DNA of 64,000 bases from JBBPZA01 sp963728925 (GCA_963728925.1 CAVSMB010000029.1:310001-374000); one strand, 5' to 3'. Shown: positions 41,764 to 50,544, counted from the stretch's first letter. Made by a program: numbers and translations. The notes: a model not told the origin generated them from the sequence alone.

Positions 41764-43158
41764 CTACCGATATGCCTCCCGCGCATCCGACACCCCCCGG
41801 CGCCACGTGAGCCACTCGCGCAGCGCGACGGCGAGCAGGCCGGAGACGAGCGCGAGCGAGGCGATCGTGGCCCACGCGCCCGGGGTGCCCCACCGCGGAA
41901 GGACCTCGCGCAGCGGGCCGAAGGGCACGTCGGCCGGCGGGGAGGCCCACGAGCCCTCGCCGAGGCGCAGGGCGACGTAGAGCCACGCGCTCGCCCCCAG
42001 GGTGAGGGCGGCGAGGAGCGCTCCGACGCGCGGGGCGTGGCGCAGGCCCCACGCCGCGAGCGCGGCGGCGACGGGCAGCGCGGCGACGAGGTGGCGGCCC
42101 GGGAACCAGGCGCCGGTCACGGTCGGGGTCAGGAAGGCGGCCGCGAAGACCACCGCGGCGCAGACGAGGGCGAGCAGCGTCGCGGCGACCTCCACGTCGA
42201 CGTGCTCGGGGAGTGCGCGCGCGATGCGCTCGCGGCGCGAGCGCCACAGCAGCCACAGGGCCCAGAGGGCCAGCAGGCCGAAGGGCGCCCAGCGCAGCAG
42301 CCCGTAGCGCCCGTCGAGCCACAGCGAGAGCAGCCGGTCGGAGCGCTCCAGCCAACCACCGGGGAACGCCGCGACGTGCGGCGGCGCGCCGGGGGCGGCG
42401 GCTGCCGACGGGGTGAAGTCGCCGTAGAGGCGGTCGTTGATGGTCAGGTACATGACCACGGAGAACACGACGAGCTCGAGCGCCATGAGACCGCCGACCC
42501 CGGCGCGCCGGCGCACCAGCCAGCGGGTCAGCGCGACCGCGACGATCGCGCCAGGCAGCAGGTACTCGGGCGCGAGCCAGGGGAGCAGCGCGATCAGGGC
42601 GCCGGCCACGAGCGCCGTGCGCAGGCGCGGCCGGTCGCGGACCTCGAGCGCGAGCAGACTGGCCCCGGCGAGCAGCGTGCCGGCCGTGAGCTCGGGCGAG
42701 ACGCTCGTGGCGTAGGCCAGCGCGGGGGGTGAGAGCCCGGCCACGAGCGCCGCGACGGTCGCGTAGGGCTCGGGCACGAGCCGGCGCGCGAGAGCCAGCG
42801 CCAGCGCGAAGCCCAGGGCGGCGACGGCGGCGAGGAACAGCTCGACGGCCACGGGGCCGCCGAGCGCGTAGAAGGGCGCGATGAGCAGCGGGAAGCCGAC
42901 CCCGCCCGGGTCGTTCAGCCGGCCGTCGGTGGCGGACCCTTCGCCCCTCAGGGTCCCTGCGTACCAGTTGCGGTAGGCGCGCCCGCGGTACTGGTTGGTG
43001 AGGTCGACGTCGCGGTCGGCGATGATCGAGTCCCCGGTGAGCAGGTAGTGGGGCTCGTCGCCCGCGTAGTCCCCGCGCGTGCCGGCGCGGATCCCGATCG
43101 TGCTCGCGTAGACCGCGGCGAGCGCCAGCCAGACCGCCGCGCAGCGGCGCAGGGTCAC
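41764..43158 (-). CDS. multi-pass membrane protein, GT-C/GT39-like
   Basis: 464 residues, about ten transmembrane helices. The N-terminal periplasmic loop carries GDEPHYLLTGDSII, matching the Asp-Glu catalytic loop of GT-C glycosyltransferases, then PGGVGFPLLIAPFYALGG. A lipid-linked sugar transferase is a fair guess, but no family is certain. The C-terminus is a short charged tail. GTG 43158 overlaps the acyl-CoA dehydrogenase stop as GTGA, so these two are co-translated although their functions seem unrelated. Confidence 0.72.
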   Translation of the reverse strand: MTLRRCAAVWLALAAVYASTIGIRAGTRGDYAGDEPHYLLTGDSIIADRDVDLTNQYRGRAYRNWYAGTLRGEGSATDGRLNDPGGVGFPLLIAPFYALGGPVAVELFLAAVAALGFALALALARRLVPEPYATVAALVAGLSPPALAYATSVSPELTAGTLLAGASLLALEVRDRPRLRTALVAGALIALLPWLAPEYLLPGAIVAVALTRWLVRRRAGVGGLMALELVVFSVVMYLTINDRLYGDFTPSAAAAPGAPPHVAAFPGGWLERSDRLLSLWLDGRYGLLRWAPFGLLALWALWLLWRSRRERIARALPEHVDVEVAATLLALVCAAVVFAAAFLTPTVTGAWFPGRHLVAALPVAAALAAWGLRHAPRVGALLAALTLGASAWLYVALRLGEGSWASPPADVPFGPLREVLPRWGTPGAWATIASLALVSGLLAVALREWLTWRRGVSDAREAYR

Positions 43159-44288
43159 GCGCCGAGGGCGCGGGCGATGACCATCTGCTGCACCTCGTCG
43201 GTGCCCTCGCCGATGGTGAGGATCTTGGCGTCCCGGTAGAAGCGGCACACCGGGTACTCCTCGATGTAGCCGTAGCCGCCGTGGATCTGCACCGCCTCCT
43301 CGCTCGCGCGGACGGCCAGGCGGCCGGTCTTGAGCTTCGCCTGGGCGGCGGTGAGCGTGAAGTTGCGCCCCGCGTCTTTCTCCAGCGCGGCCTTGTAGGT
43401 GAGCAGCCGGGCCGCCTCGATCTCGGTCGACAAGTCGGCGAGCTTGATCTGGATCGCCTGGTAGGAGGAGATCGGCTTGCCGAAGGCGTGGCGCTCGGAG
43501 GCGTAGGCGAGCGCCTGGTCCAGCGCGCCCTGGGCCAGCCCGACGCCCATCGCCGCGACGCCGATGCGGCCGATGTCGAGGATGTGCAGGAACTGCTTGA
43601 AGCCGCCGCCGCGCGGGCCGAGCAGGTTCTCCTCGGGCACGCGGCAGTCGGCGAACCTCAGCGGCCGCGTATCCGAGGCGTTCCAGCCCATCTTGCGGTA
43701 GGGCTCGCCCTGCTCGTAGCCCGGCGTCCCGTTCTCGACGATCAGGTTGGAGACCTCCTCGTCGCCGGTCCGCGCCGTGATCGCCACGTGCCCGGAGATC
43801 TCCGTGCCGGCGTTGGTGATGAACTGCTTGGCGCCGTCGATCACCCACTCGCCGTCGTCCAGGCGCGCGCGTGTGCGGGTGTTGCCGGCGTCCGAGCCCG
43901 CCTCGGGCTCGGTCAGGCCGAAGGCGCCGAGCTTGCGCCCCGCGCACAGGTCGGGCAGCAGGCGCTGCTTCTGCTCCTCGGTCCCGAAGAGGTAGACCGG
44001 CTGAGTCCCGAGCGAGGTGTGCGCGCACAGCGTGATGGCCACGCTCGAGTCGACGCGCGTCAGCTCCTCGACCGCCAGCGCGTAGGCGAGCGAGTCGCCG
44101 CCGCCCCCTCCGTACTCCTCGGGGAAGGGGATTCCCATGAGGTCGAGGTCGCCGAGCTGGCGCACGATCTCGTAGGGAAAGCGCTTCTCGCGGTCGAGCT
44201 CCTCGGCGACCGGGGCTACCACCTGCTCGGCGAAGTCGCGCACGGTGCGCCGGATCAGCTCGTGGTCGTCGGAGAGGTCGAAGTTCAT
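43155..44288 (-). CDS. acyl-CoA dehydrogenase
   Basis: 377 residues with the full ACAD fold: FDLSDDHELIRRTVRDFA, GIPFPEEYGGGGGDSL, LTEPEAGSDAGNTRTRA, IGVAAMGVGLAQGALDQALAYASERHAFGKPI and QIHGGYGYIEEYPVCRFYRDAKILTIGEGTDE. The catalytic base is the Glu of IGEGTDE, as in short/medium-chain enzymes. FAD enzyme that oxidises acyl-CoA to enoyl-CoA and passes electrons to ETF, whose genes are at 57.8-59.6 kb. Divergent from an ABC exporter, sharing a region with a MarR-type dyad. Confidence 0.93.
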   Translation of the reverse strand: MNFDLSDDHELIRRTVRDFAEQVVAPVAEELDREKRFPYEIVRQLGDLDLMGIPFPEEYGGGGGDSLAYALAVEELTRVDSSVAITLCAHTSLGTQPVYLFGTEEQKQRLLPDLCAGRKLGAFGLTEPEAGSDAGNTRTRARLDDGEWVIDGAKQFITNAGTEISGHVAITARTGDEEVSNLIVENGTPGYEQGEPYRKMGWNASDTRPLRFADCRVPEENLLGPRGGGFKQFLHILDIGRIGVAAMGVGLAQGALDQALAYASERHAFGKPISSYQAIQIKLADLSTEIEAARLLTYKAALEKDAGRNFTLTAAQAKLKTGRLAVRASEEAVQIHGGYGYIEEYPVCRFYRDAKILTIGEGTDEVQQMVIARALGA

Positions 44289-44348
44289 TGGGCGGGATGA
44301 TCCCATCCGGGGTCCGGACGCTCGCCCCAGGACTGGTTGCGGCCGAGA

Positions 44349-44367
44349 TAGTTGATATCCTCAACTA
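44349..44367. promoter_or_regulatory. MarR-type operator TAGTTGA-N5-TCAACTA
   Basis: Perfect 7-bp dyad arms with a 5-bp spacer. The dyad ends one base before the likely first codon of the ABC exporter and lies 60 bp upstream of the acyl-CoA dehydrogenase start. MarR regulators of multidrug exporters bind sites of this kind. No marR gene is in the window. Confidence 0.7.
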
Positions 44368-46164
44368 ATCACCCCCGAGACTGACAAGACCACCCAGAGC
44401 GACGTCCGGCGCATCGCCGGGCTCTTCCGCCCCTACCGGCGGCGGCTGAGCGCCGTGCTCGCGCTAATCGCGGTCTCCGCCGGCCTGGGCATGATCTCGC
44501 CCTTCCTGCTGCGAGGCATCCTCGACACGGCGATCCCGCAGCAGGACACCACGCTGCTCACCGCGCTCGTCGGCGGGATGGTGGCCATCGCGATCGTCAC
44601 CGGAGTGCTCGGGGTGGGGCAGACCTGGCTGTCGAACCTCGTCGGCCAGCGGGTCATGCACGACCTTCGCTCGGCCGTCTACCGCCATCTCCAGCGCCTC
44701 TCGCTGGCCTTCTTCACGCGGACGCGCACCGGCGAGGTCCAGTCGCGGATCGCCAACGACATCGGCGGCGTGCAGACCGTGGTCACCACCACAGCCACGT
44801 CGATCGTCTCCAACGTGACGACGGTGCTCGCGACCATCGTGGCCATGTTCCTGCTCGACTGGCGCCTCGCCGTCTTCTCGCTCGGCCTGCTGCCCTTCTT
44901 CGTCTTCCTGACCCGTCGCGTGGGACGCCAGCGCAAGCTCATCACGACCGATCGCCAGAAAGCCATGGCCGACATCTCAACTCTCGTCGAGGAGTCGCTC
45001 TCGGTCTCGGGCATCCTGCTGGGCAAGACCATGGGTCGCTCCCCCGAGCTCGCCGATCGCTTCTCGGCGGAGTCGGGCCGGCTGGCCGACCTCGAGGTGC
45101 GCCAGCGGATGGCCGGGCGCTGGGTCATGGCCTCCATCCAGGCCGCGTTCGCGATCATGCCGGCGCTCGTGTACTGGTTCGCGGGGTTGAGCTACGCCAG
45201 CGGCGGCCAGGCCATCACCATCGGCACGCTGGTCGCCTTCACCACGCTGCAGACGCGGCTCTTCTTCCCGATCCAGCAGCTCCTCAACGTCGGCATCGAC
45301 ATTCAGACCTCGCTCGCGCTCTTCGACCGCATCTTCGAGTACCTCGACCTGCCGGTCGAGATCGACGAACGTGAGGGAGCGCGCGAGCTGCGCCGCGACC
45401 GGCTGCACGGCGAGGTGCGCTTCGACGACGTGTGGTTCCGCTACGACGACGAGGGCGAATGGACGCTGCGGGGCATCGACGTGACCGTCGCACCCGGCTC
45501 GCGCACCGCGGTGGTGGGCGAGACCGGCTCGGGCAAGACGACGCTCGGCTACCTCGCCGCGCGGCTCTATGACGCCGAGCGCGGCGCGGTCACGATCGAC
45601 GGCGTCGACGTCCGCGACCTCACCTTCGGGTCGCTCGCCGACGCCGTCGGCGTCGTCTCCCAGGAGACCTATCTCTTCCACGCGACCGTGCGCGACAACC
45701 TGCGCTTTGCGGCACCCGAGGCGAGCGACGAGGAGGTCGAGGCGGCCGCCCGCGCCGCACGCATCCACGACCTCATCGCGTCGCTGCCCGACGGTTACGA
45801 GACGATGGTCGGCGAGCGCGGCTACCGCTTCTCGGGCGGCGAGAAGCAGCGCATGGCGATCGCCCGCACGATCCTGCGCAACCCGCCCGTGCTCGTCCTC
45901 GACGAAGCGACGAGCGCGCTGGACACCGAGACCGAGCGCGCCGTCCAGGTGGCGCTCGACGAGCTCGCCAAGGGTCGCACGACGATCGCGATCGCCCACC
46001 GCCTGTCCACCGTCCGCGACGCCGACCAGATCGTCGTCGTCGTCGACGGCGCCATCGTCGAGCGAGGAACCCACGACGAGCTCGTGGCGCACGGCGGCAA
46101 GTACGCGGCGCTCGTCGCCCGCGACCAGCGCGGGGGCGCCGCGGTGGACGTCATCGCGGCCTGA
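44368..46164 (+). CDS. ABC transporter, fused permease and ATP-binding domains (exporter type)
   Basis: 598 residues if counted from ATC 44368; the first ordinary start, GTG 44455, would cut into helix 1. Residues upstream (TPETDKTTQSDVRRIAGLFRPYRRRLS) are the expected N-terminus of the family, so the true start codon may be ATC in place of ATG, or a base is wrong. Type I exporter membrane domain, then Walker A VVGETGSGKTTLG, Q-loop, signature RFSGGEKQR, Walker B VLVLDEATSALD and His switch IAIAHRLSTV. Works as a homo- or heterodimer. A MarR dyad overlaps its promoter. Confidence 0.88.
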   Translation: MTPETDKTTQSDVRRIAGLFRPYRRRLSAVLALIAVSAGLGMISPFLLRGILDTAIPQQDTTLLTALVGGMVAIAIVTGVLGVGQTWLSNLVGQRVMHDLRSAVYRHLQRLSLAFFTRTRTGEVQSRIANDIGGVQTVVTTTATSIVSNVTTVLATIVAMFLLDWRLAVFSLGLLPFFVFLTRRVGRQRKLITTDRQKAMADISTLVEESLSVSGILLGKTMGRSPELADRFSAESGRLADLEVRQRMAGRWVMASIQAAFAIMPALVYWFAGLSYASGGQAITIGTLVAFTTLQTRLFFPIQQLLNVGIDIQTSLALFDRIFEYLDLPVEIDEREGARELRRDRLHGEVRFDDVWFRYDDEGEWTLRGIDVTVAPGSRTAVVGETGSGKTTLGYLAARLYDAERGAVTIDGVDVRDLTFGSLADAVGVVSQETYLFHATVRDNLRFAAPEASDEEVEAAARAARIHDLIASLPDGYETMVGERGYRFSGGEKQRMAIARTILRNPPVLVLDEATSALDTETERAVQVALDELAKGRTTIAIAHRLSTVRDADQIVVVVDGAIVERGTHDELVAHGGKYAALVARDQRGGAAVDVIAA

Positions 46165-46376
46165 CGCCTGGCGCAGCTCGCGGCGCCGGATGCCGCGGCC
46201 GGCGTGCCAGGTGTCGAGCAGCAGGTGGTCGCGCTCCTCGCTGAGGCGCACGACCGCGAGCTCGGTCACGTCGGCGCGGAAGAGGTGGGGGAGGGGCCGG
46301 GCGGGGCGTCCTTGTTGATCGTCGCGACGAGCTCGGGGGCCTCGGCCTCGACCTCGCTCCATCGGGCCCTTCGCGG
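46165..46376 (-). pseudogene. PPOX-family (pyridoxamine-phosphate-oxidase-like) remnant with internal deletion
   Basis: The N-terminus (RWSEVEAEAPELVATI) and the C-terminus (HLFRADVTELAVVRLSEERDHLL, WHAGRGIRRREL) of a PPOX-fold F420/flavin protein are joined directly, in different frames, near 46285-46310. Most of the ~140-residue flavin-binding core is missing. The natural stop is also lost, since the frame runs into the ABC gene antisense. Identification rests on the typical C-terminal RADVTE...GRG pattern. Confidence 0.6.
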
Positions 46377-46403
46377 CCGAACGATGGGCGAAGGGCACCG
46401 GCC

Positions 46404-46409
46404 TACGAT
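46404..46409 (+). promoter_or_regulatory. -10 box (TACGAT) of the SCP2-like gene
   Basis: TACGAT ends 6 nt before GTG 46416, which suggests a leaderless transcript. Confidence 0.5.
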
Positions 46410-46415
46410 GGGCTC

Positions 46416-46829
46416 GTGCCCGACGCTCCGGGAGCACCGGCGGTGCGCCTCGGCGCGCTGGCCGACGACGGGATCGCGCCCTCGATCTTCGCGCTCGTCG
46501 AACGCGGGGTGGAGCGGCGGCCCGAGATCGCCGCGCAGATGCGCGGCGAGGTCGAGCTGCGCTTCCAGGAGGCCTTCGCTCCGGTGCGGATCTCCTTCGC
46601 GGCAGAGGAGATCCTCGTCGAGGACGGTGCACCGTCGGCGCCCGACCTCGTCATCGCCGGCACGTTGCCGGACGTCGTGCACCTGACGAGCGCGCCGCAG
46701 CGAGCCGGTCTCCCCGACCCGACGACGCCCCGCGGGCGGGCCGCGCTGACCCGCGTGGTCCGGGGCCGCGTCCGCGTCCGCGGCGATCGCGCCCTGGCCC
46801 GCCGCCTCCTCAGGCTGCTCGCGCTGTGA
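46416..46829 (+). CDS. SCP2-like lipid-binding domain protein
   Basis: 137 residues. A small alpha/beta protein with the SCP2 sterol-carrier pattern: VELRFQEAFAPVRISFAAEEILVEDGA, PDLVIAGTLPDVVHL, and a basic C-terminus RGRVRVRGDRALARRLLRLL. Such domains bind fatty acyl-CoA or sterols. No signal peptide. It stops 3 bp before the VapC stop on the other strand. The match is by pattern only. Confidence 0.6.
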   Translation: MPDAPGAPAVRLGALADDGIAPSIFALVERGVERRPEIAAQMRGEVELRFQEAFAPVRISFAAEEILVEDGAPSAPDLVIAGTLPDVVHLTSAPQRAGLPDPTTPRGRAALTRVVRGRVRVRGDRALARRLLRLLAL

Positions 46830-46832
46830 GCG

Positions 46833-47186
46833 TCAGTCGGGCGAGACGACCCTGAGGGCGTCAACCCGCTCGAAGTGCCGCCGGTTGCGAGTCACGAGCG
46901 GCAGGCGATGGAGCAGGGCCGTCGCGGCGATGAGCGCGTCGGGGGTGGCGATACCGGTGCGGCGTCGCGTGAGCCCTGCCAGCTCGGCGACCGGTGTATC
47001 GATCGGATACTCGATCATCGGCGAGAGGAAATGGCGAAGGCCCTCCGGGTTGTCGCGACCGGCGAACAGCTCGCAGCGCGTGACCACCGAGACGCCGAGC
47101 GGGCCGGTGCCCGAGGGGAGGCGGTGCGTCCCGCGGAGGTGGTCGACCAGGACGTCGGTTTCGACGAGCAGCTCAGCCGTGACCAC
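46833..47186 (-). CDS. VapC-type PIN-domain toxin
   Basis: 117 residues from GTG 47186. PIN acidic residues: Asp in LVETDVLVDHLRG, Glu in VVTRCELFAG, and ATPDALIAATALLHRLPLVTRNRRHF, where the last acidic position is Asn-Arg rather than Asp. Length and order match VapC ribonucleases that cleave tRNA or rRNA. The start overlaps the antitoxin gene by 14 bp, the normal vapBC arrangement. Confidence 0.87.
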   Translation of the reverse strand: MVTAELLVETDVLVDHLRGTHRLPSGTGPLGVSVVTRCELFAGRDNPEGLRHFLSPMIEYPIDTPVAELAGLTRRRTGIATPDALIAATALLHRLPLVTRNRRHFERVDALRVVSPD

Positions 47187-47403
47187 GGTCCCACTCGTCG
47201 CGCGGCGGAACGCGCAGGTCGGGCATCGAGCCGAACGTCTCGTCCAGGACGGCGTCCAGCGCGGGCGGGTCGCCCTGCGCGACATAGGCGTCGACGGCCT
47301 CGCGCACGACCGCCGCGAGCGTCTTGCCCTCGCGCCGCGCGCGAGCATCGAGCTGGCGCCGCTGCGCTTCGGTGAAGTAGACCTGCGTGCGAGTCGCCGA
47401 CAT
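47173..47403 (-). CDS. VapB-type antitoxin (ribbon-helix-helix)
   Basis: 76 residues from ATG 47403. N-terminal RTQVYFTEAQRRQLDARARREGKTLAAVVREAVDAYVA is a ribbon-helix-helix DNA-binding domain (strand then two helices). The C-terminal tail DLRVPPRDEWDRG would wrap the toxin. It binds the VapC made from the overlapping downstream gene and represses its own promoter, where two 10-bp direct repeats lie. Confidence 0.85.
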   Translation of the reverse strand: MSATRTQVYFTEAQRRQLDARARREGKTLAAVVREAVDAYVAQGDPPALDAVLDETFGSMPDLRVPPRDEWDRGHG

Positions 47404-47423
47404 ACAGCATGAGCATACAGCAT
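47401..47423. repeat. direct repeat, likely VapB operator
   Basis: CATACAGCAT at 47401-47410 and again at 47414-47423, spaced 13 bp centre-to-centre, overlapping the antitoxin start. Ribbon-helix-helix antitoxins bind repeated sites of this kind in their own promoters. Confidence 0.55.
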
Positions 47424-47424
47424 C

Positions 47425-47520
47425 ATGAGGGCATCGAGGAGGCGCCGCCACCCCTCGACGAGGGTGTCGATCTCGGCCGCCGTCGTTCGTGTAGTGGGTG
47501 AGCAGTCGAACTCCTCGACA
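47425..47520 (-). pseudogene. 3' remnant of a class V aminotransferase-like gene
   Basis: About 30 codons on the minus strand: GVRLLTHYTN in one frame, then AAEIDTLVEGWRRLLDAL in another, matching the usual C-terminus of class V PLP enzymes (pattern GVR..HYYN..EEID.LV). A one-base shift separates them and the remainder of the gene is absent. Confidence 0.4.
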
Positions 47521-47535
47521 CCGGGAGGAAGTCCA

Positions 47536-47784
47536 ATGAGCAGAGTCGTCATGACCAATCACCTGACCCTCGACGGCGTGATGCAGTCGCCGGCCGACCC
47601 CGACGAGGACCGCCGCGGCGGCTTCGAGCACGGCGGCTGGGCGGCGCACGACAACGACGAGGTGATGGCCCGCAAGATGGGCGAGGGGATGGTCCAGGGC
47701 GGACCGCTGCTGCTCGGGCGAAAGACCTACGAGCACTTCCACGGCTTCTGGCCCAAGCAGAGGGACAATCCCTTCACCGAGTGA
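47536..47784 (+). pseudogene. truncated dihydrofolate reductase/RibD-C-family gene
   Basis: 82 residues with a GGGAGGAAG ribosome site. The N-terminus RVVMTNHLTLDGVMQSPADPDEDRRGGFEHGGWA and LLLGRKTYEHFHGFWPKQ are the opening of bacterial DHFR/RibD-like proteins, normally ~190 residues. It stops at NPFTE, and the C-terminal ~110 residues are missing. The ECF42 sigma gene begins 15 bp downstream, so a deletion probably fused the stub to the sigma factor's leader. In related genomes a DHFR-like or YCII gene accompanies this sigma. Confidence 0.75.
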
Positions 47785-47799
47785 GGCTGAGCGACGAGC

Positions 47800-49020
47800 G
47801 TGCCGACCCTCCGCCCGGGCGAGATCGAGCGTGTGTTCCGCGAGGAGCACGGTCGCGCGGTGGCCGTCCTGGCCCGCGTCTTCGGCGATCTCGACGTCGC
47901 CGAGGAGGCGGTCCAGGACGCCTTCGCAACGGCGGTCGGGCGATGGCCGTCCAGCGGGCTCCCGCCGAGCCCGGCGGGATGGATCATCACGACCGCGCGC
48001 AACCGGGCGATCGACCGCCTGCGGCGCGAGGCCTCGCGCGAGGACCGCCACGCCCAGGCCGCACTGCTGCACGTGCGCGGCGAACCGGCGCTCCAGGGCG
48101 CCGTGCCCGACGACCGCCTGCGCCTGATCTTCACCTGCTGTCACCCCGCGCTGGGCAGCGGCGCCCAGGTCGCGCTGACCCTCCGGCTCCTGGGCGGGCT
48201 CACCACCGCGCAGATCGCCCGCGCCTTCCTGGTCTCCGAGCCGGCCATGGCCCAGCGGCTCGTTCGGGCCAAGGGCAAGATCCGCGACGCGGGGATCCCC
48301 TACCGGGTCCCCGACGAGGCAGACCTGCCGGGTCGCCTGAGTACCGTGCTGGCGGTTGTCTACCTGATCTTCAACGAGGGCTACGCCGCGAGCTCGGGCG
48401 ACCGGCTCGTCCGCGAGGAGCTCTGCGCCGAGGCGATCCGCCTCGGCCGCCTGTTGGCCCAGCTGATGCCCGACGAGCCCGAGGTGCTGGGGCTGCTCGC
48501 GCTCATGCTGCTCGCCGAGTCGCGCCGGGCAGCGCGCACGAACGCCGACGGCGAGCTCGTGCTGCTGGCCGACCAGGACCGCGGCGCCTGGGATCGAGAC
48601 CTCGTCGCCGAGGGCCAGGCCGTCGTGCGGCGCTGCCTGCAGCGCAACCAGCCCGGGCTCTACCAGCTCCAGGCGGCGATCAGCGCCGTCCACAGCGACG
48701 CGAGGACGGCGGCCGCAACGGACTGGCGCCAGGTCCTCGCGCTCTACGACCAGCTCCTCTCCCTCTCACCGACCCCGGTCGTCGCCCTGCACCGCGCGGT
48801 CGCGGTGGCCGAGGTCGACGGCGCGGAGGCGGGGCTCGTGCTCGTCGACGGCCTCGACCTCGACGCCTACCACATGCTCCACGCGATCCGCGCCGACCTG
48901 CTCCGGCGCCTGGGCCGCGACGCCGAGGCGGCCGTCGCGTACGACGCGGCGATCGCGCGCACCGAGAACGTGGCCGCGCGCGACTTCCTTCGCCGTCGCC
49001 GTCGGGCGCTCAGCCCTTGA
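47800..49020 (+). CDS. ECF42-type RNA polymerase sigma factor with C-terminal helical domain
   Basis: 406 residues from GTG. Sigma2 is VFREEHGRAVAVLARVFGDLDVAEEAVQDAF. Sigma4 is LRLIFTCCHPALGSGAQVALTLRLLGGLTTAQIARAFLVSEPAMAQRLVRAK. The C-terminal ~220 residues are a TPR-like helical domain (FNEGYAASSGDRLVREELCAEAIRLGRLL, ALHRAVAVAEVDGAEAGL) typical of ECF42 and needed for its activity. ECF42 genes usually neighbour DGPF/YCII or DHFR-like genes; here only a truncated DHFR-like stub remains. The 3' end overlaps pepA by 11 bp, tail-to-tail. Confidence 0.92.
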   Translation: MPTLRPGEIERVFREEHGRAVAVLARVFGDLDVAEEAVQDAFATAVGRWPSSGLPPSPAGWIITTARNRAIDRLRREASREDRHAQAALLHVRGEPALQGAVPDDRLRLIFTCCHPALGSGAQVALTLRLLGGLTTAQIARAFLVSEPAMAQRLVRAKGKIRDAGIPYRVPDEADLPGRLSTVLAVVYLIFNEGYAASSGDRLVREELCAEAIRLGRLLAQLMPDEPEVLGLLALMLLAESRRAARTNADGELVLLADQDRGAWDRDLVAEGQAVVRRCLQRNQPGLYQLQAAISAVHSDARTAAATDWRQVLALYDQLLSLSPTPVVALHRAVAVAEVDGAEAGLVLVDGLDLDAYHMLHAIRADLLRRLGRDAEAAVAYDAAIARTENVAARDFLRRRRRALSP

Positions 49021-50479
49021 CCGTCCCGCTCTGCTCGGCGACGCGCCGCGCGAGCTCGACGAGCAGGCGCACGGCGAAGCCCGAGCCGCCCTTGCTCGCG
49101 TACGGGCGGCCGAGGTCCCACGCCGTCCCGGCGATGTCGAGGTGCGCCCAGGGAACCTCGCCGGCGAAGTGCTCGAGGAAGTGCGCCGCGGTGATCGAGC
49201 CCGCCTTGCGCGCCTCCGTCGCGTTGACGATCTCGGCGTAGCGGCCCTTGATCATCTCCGCGTACTCGGGGTGCAGGGGCAGGCGCCACACGAGCTCGCC
49301 GGTCGCGAGCGCTGCTGACTCCACCTCCGTCGCCCACGCGTCGTCGGAGGCCATGAGGCCGGCGTGGGTCGAGCCCAGGGCGACGAGGATCGCCCCGGTC
49401 AGCGTCGCGACGTCGACGAGGCGCTCGGCGCCCTGCTCGCGCGCCCAGCTCAGGCAATCCGCGAGCACCATGCGGCCCTCGGCGTCGGTGTTGTTGACCT
49501 CGATCGTCGTCCCGTCCATGGCGCGCACGATGTCGCCGGGCTTCACCGCGCCGCCCGACGGCATGTTCTCGGTGGCGCCGATCACCCCGACGAGACGGAC
49601 CGGGAGGCCGAGCCGCGCGATCGCCGCCACCGCCTCGAGCACGGCGGCGCCCCCCGACATGTCGAACTTCATCTCGTGCATCTTGGCCGAGGGCTTGATC
49701 GAGATCCCGCCGCTGTCGAAGGTCACCGCCTTGCCCACGTAGCCGAGCACGGGCCCGGCCGCGCCTTCGGGCTCGGTGCGCAGGGTGATGAGGCGCGGCT
49801 CCTGGACCGAGCCCTGGGCCACCGCCAGGAACGCGCCCATGCCCCGCTCGCGAAGCGCGTCGGGCCCGTCGACGATGATCTCGAGGTCCTCGATCTCCTC
49901 CGCGAGGGAGACCGCGCGCTGCGCCAGCGCCGTTGGCGTCAGGTCGTTGGCCGGCGCGTTCTGCAGGTCGCGGGCGGCGTTGGCCGCGTCGGACACCACG
50001 CGCGCCACCCCGACGGCGGCCGCGACCTCGCCTGGACCGAGGATCACCAGCCGCTCGAGCCCACGGTCGTCCTCGCCGCCGCCTTTGTAGCGCTCGAAGC
50101 GGTAGGCGCCGAGCACGGTTCCCTCGACGAGCGCGGCGGCGGTCGCGCGCGGGTCCCCGGCCCCCTCCGGGGGCACCCACGCGAGCGAGCGCGCGCCGAG
50201 CTCGCGGGCGCGCGCCCCGGCGAGCGCCGCCGTCGCCCGGGCAAGCTCGGCGTCCCATCCCTCGCGGGCGCCGAGCCCGGCGACGATCCAGCGCCGGCCG
50301 TTGACGTGGGTGTGGGCGAGCTTGCGCGGCGCGGTCCGCGCCTCGCCGGTCCCGACGAGCTGCGCGACGGCGCCGCCCGCGAGATCGTCGGCGGGCTCCT
50401 CGCCGGCCCACACGCCGACGGCGACCGCGTCGGCCTCGACGTCCTCGGGCGGGGTGTCGCTCAGGGTTACGACGTCCAC
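49010..50479 (-). CDS. pepA: leucyl aminopeptidase (M17)
   Basis: 489 residues from GTG. The C-terminal catalytic domain carries all M17 motifs: GYVGKAVTFDSGGISIKPS, MKFDMSGGAAVLEAVAAIARL, and the metal-binding NTDAEGRMVLADCLSWA, in which the Asp and Glu bind Zn/Mn. VDVATLTGAILVALG and HLDIAGTAWD follow. The N-terminal ~150 residues form the oligomerisation domain. The hexameric enzyme removes N-terminal residues from peptides in the cytoplasm. Tail-to-tail with the sigma factor, head-to-head with the thiolase. Confidence 0.93.
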   Translation of the reverse strand: MDVVTLSDTPPEDVEADAVAVGVWAGEEPADDLAGGAVAQLVGTGEARTAPRKLAHTHVNGRRWIVAGLGAREGWDAELARATAALAGARARELGARSLAWVPPEGAGDPRATAAALVEGTVLGAYRFERYKGGGEDDRGLERLVILGPGEVAAAVGVARVVSDAANAARDLQNAPANDLTPTALAQRAVSLAEEIEDLEIIVDGPDALRERGMGAFLAVAQGSVQEPRLITLRTEPEGAAGPVLGYVGKAVTFDSGGISIKPSAKMHEMKFDMSGGAAVLEAVAAIARLGLPVRLVGVIGATENMPSGGAVKPGDIVRAMDGTTIEVNNTDAEGRMVLADCLSWAREQGAERLVDVATLTGAILVALGSTHAGLMASDDAWATEVESAALATGELVWRLPLHPEYAEMIKGRYAEIVNATEARKAGSITAAHFLEHFAGEVPWAHLDIAGTAWDLGRPYASKGGSGFAVRLLVELARRVAEQSGTVKG

Positions 50480-50544
50480 GAGAGGGCAAGACTAGTTGCG
50501 TCACTAGAGTCCGGGCACCTGTCCGCGATCCTGGAGCCGGCCCG

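Noticed and set aside
44977..46632. 551-residue open frame on the minus strand
   Set aside because: Antisense to the ABC exporter's ATP-binding domain. Only the short RADVTE...GRG piece within it belongs to a real (PPOX) remnant.
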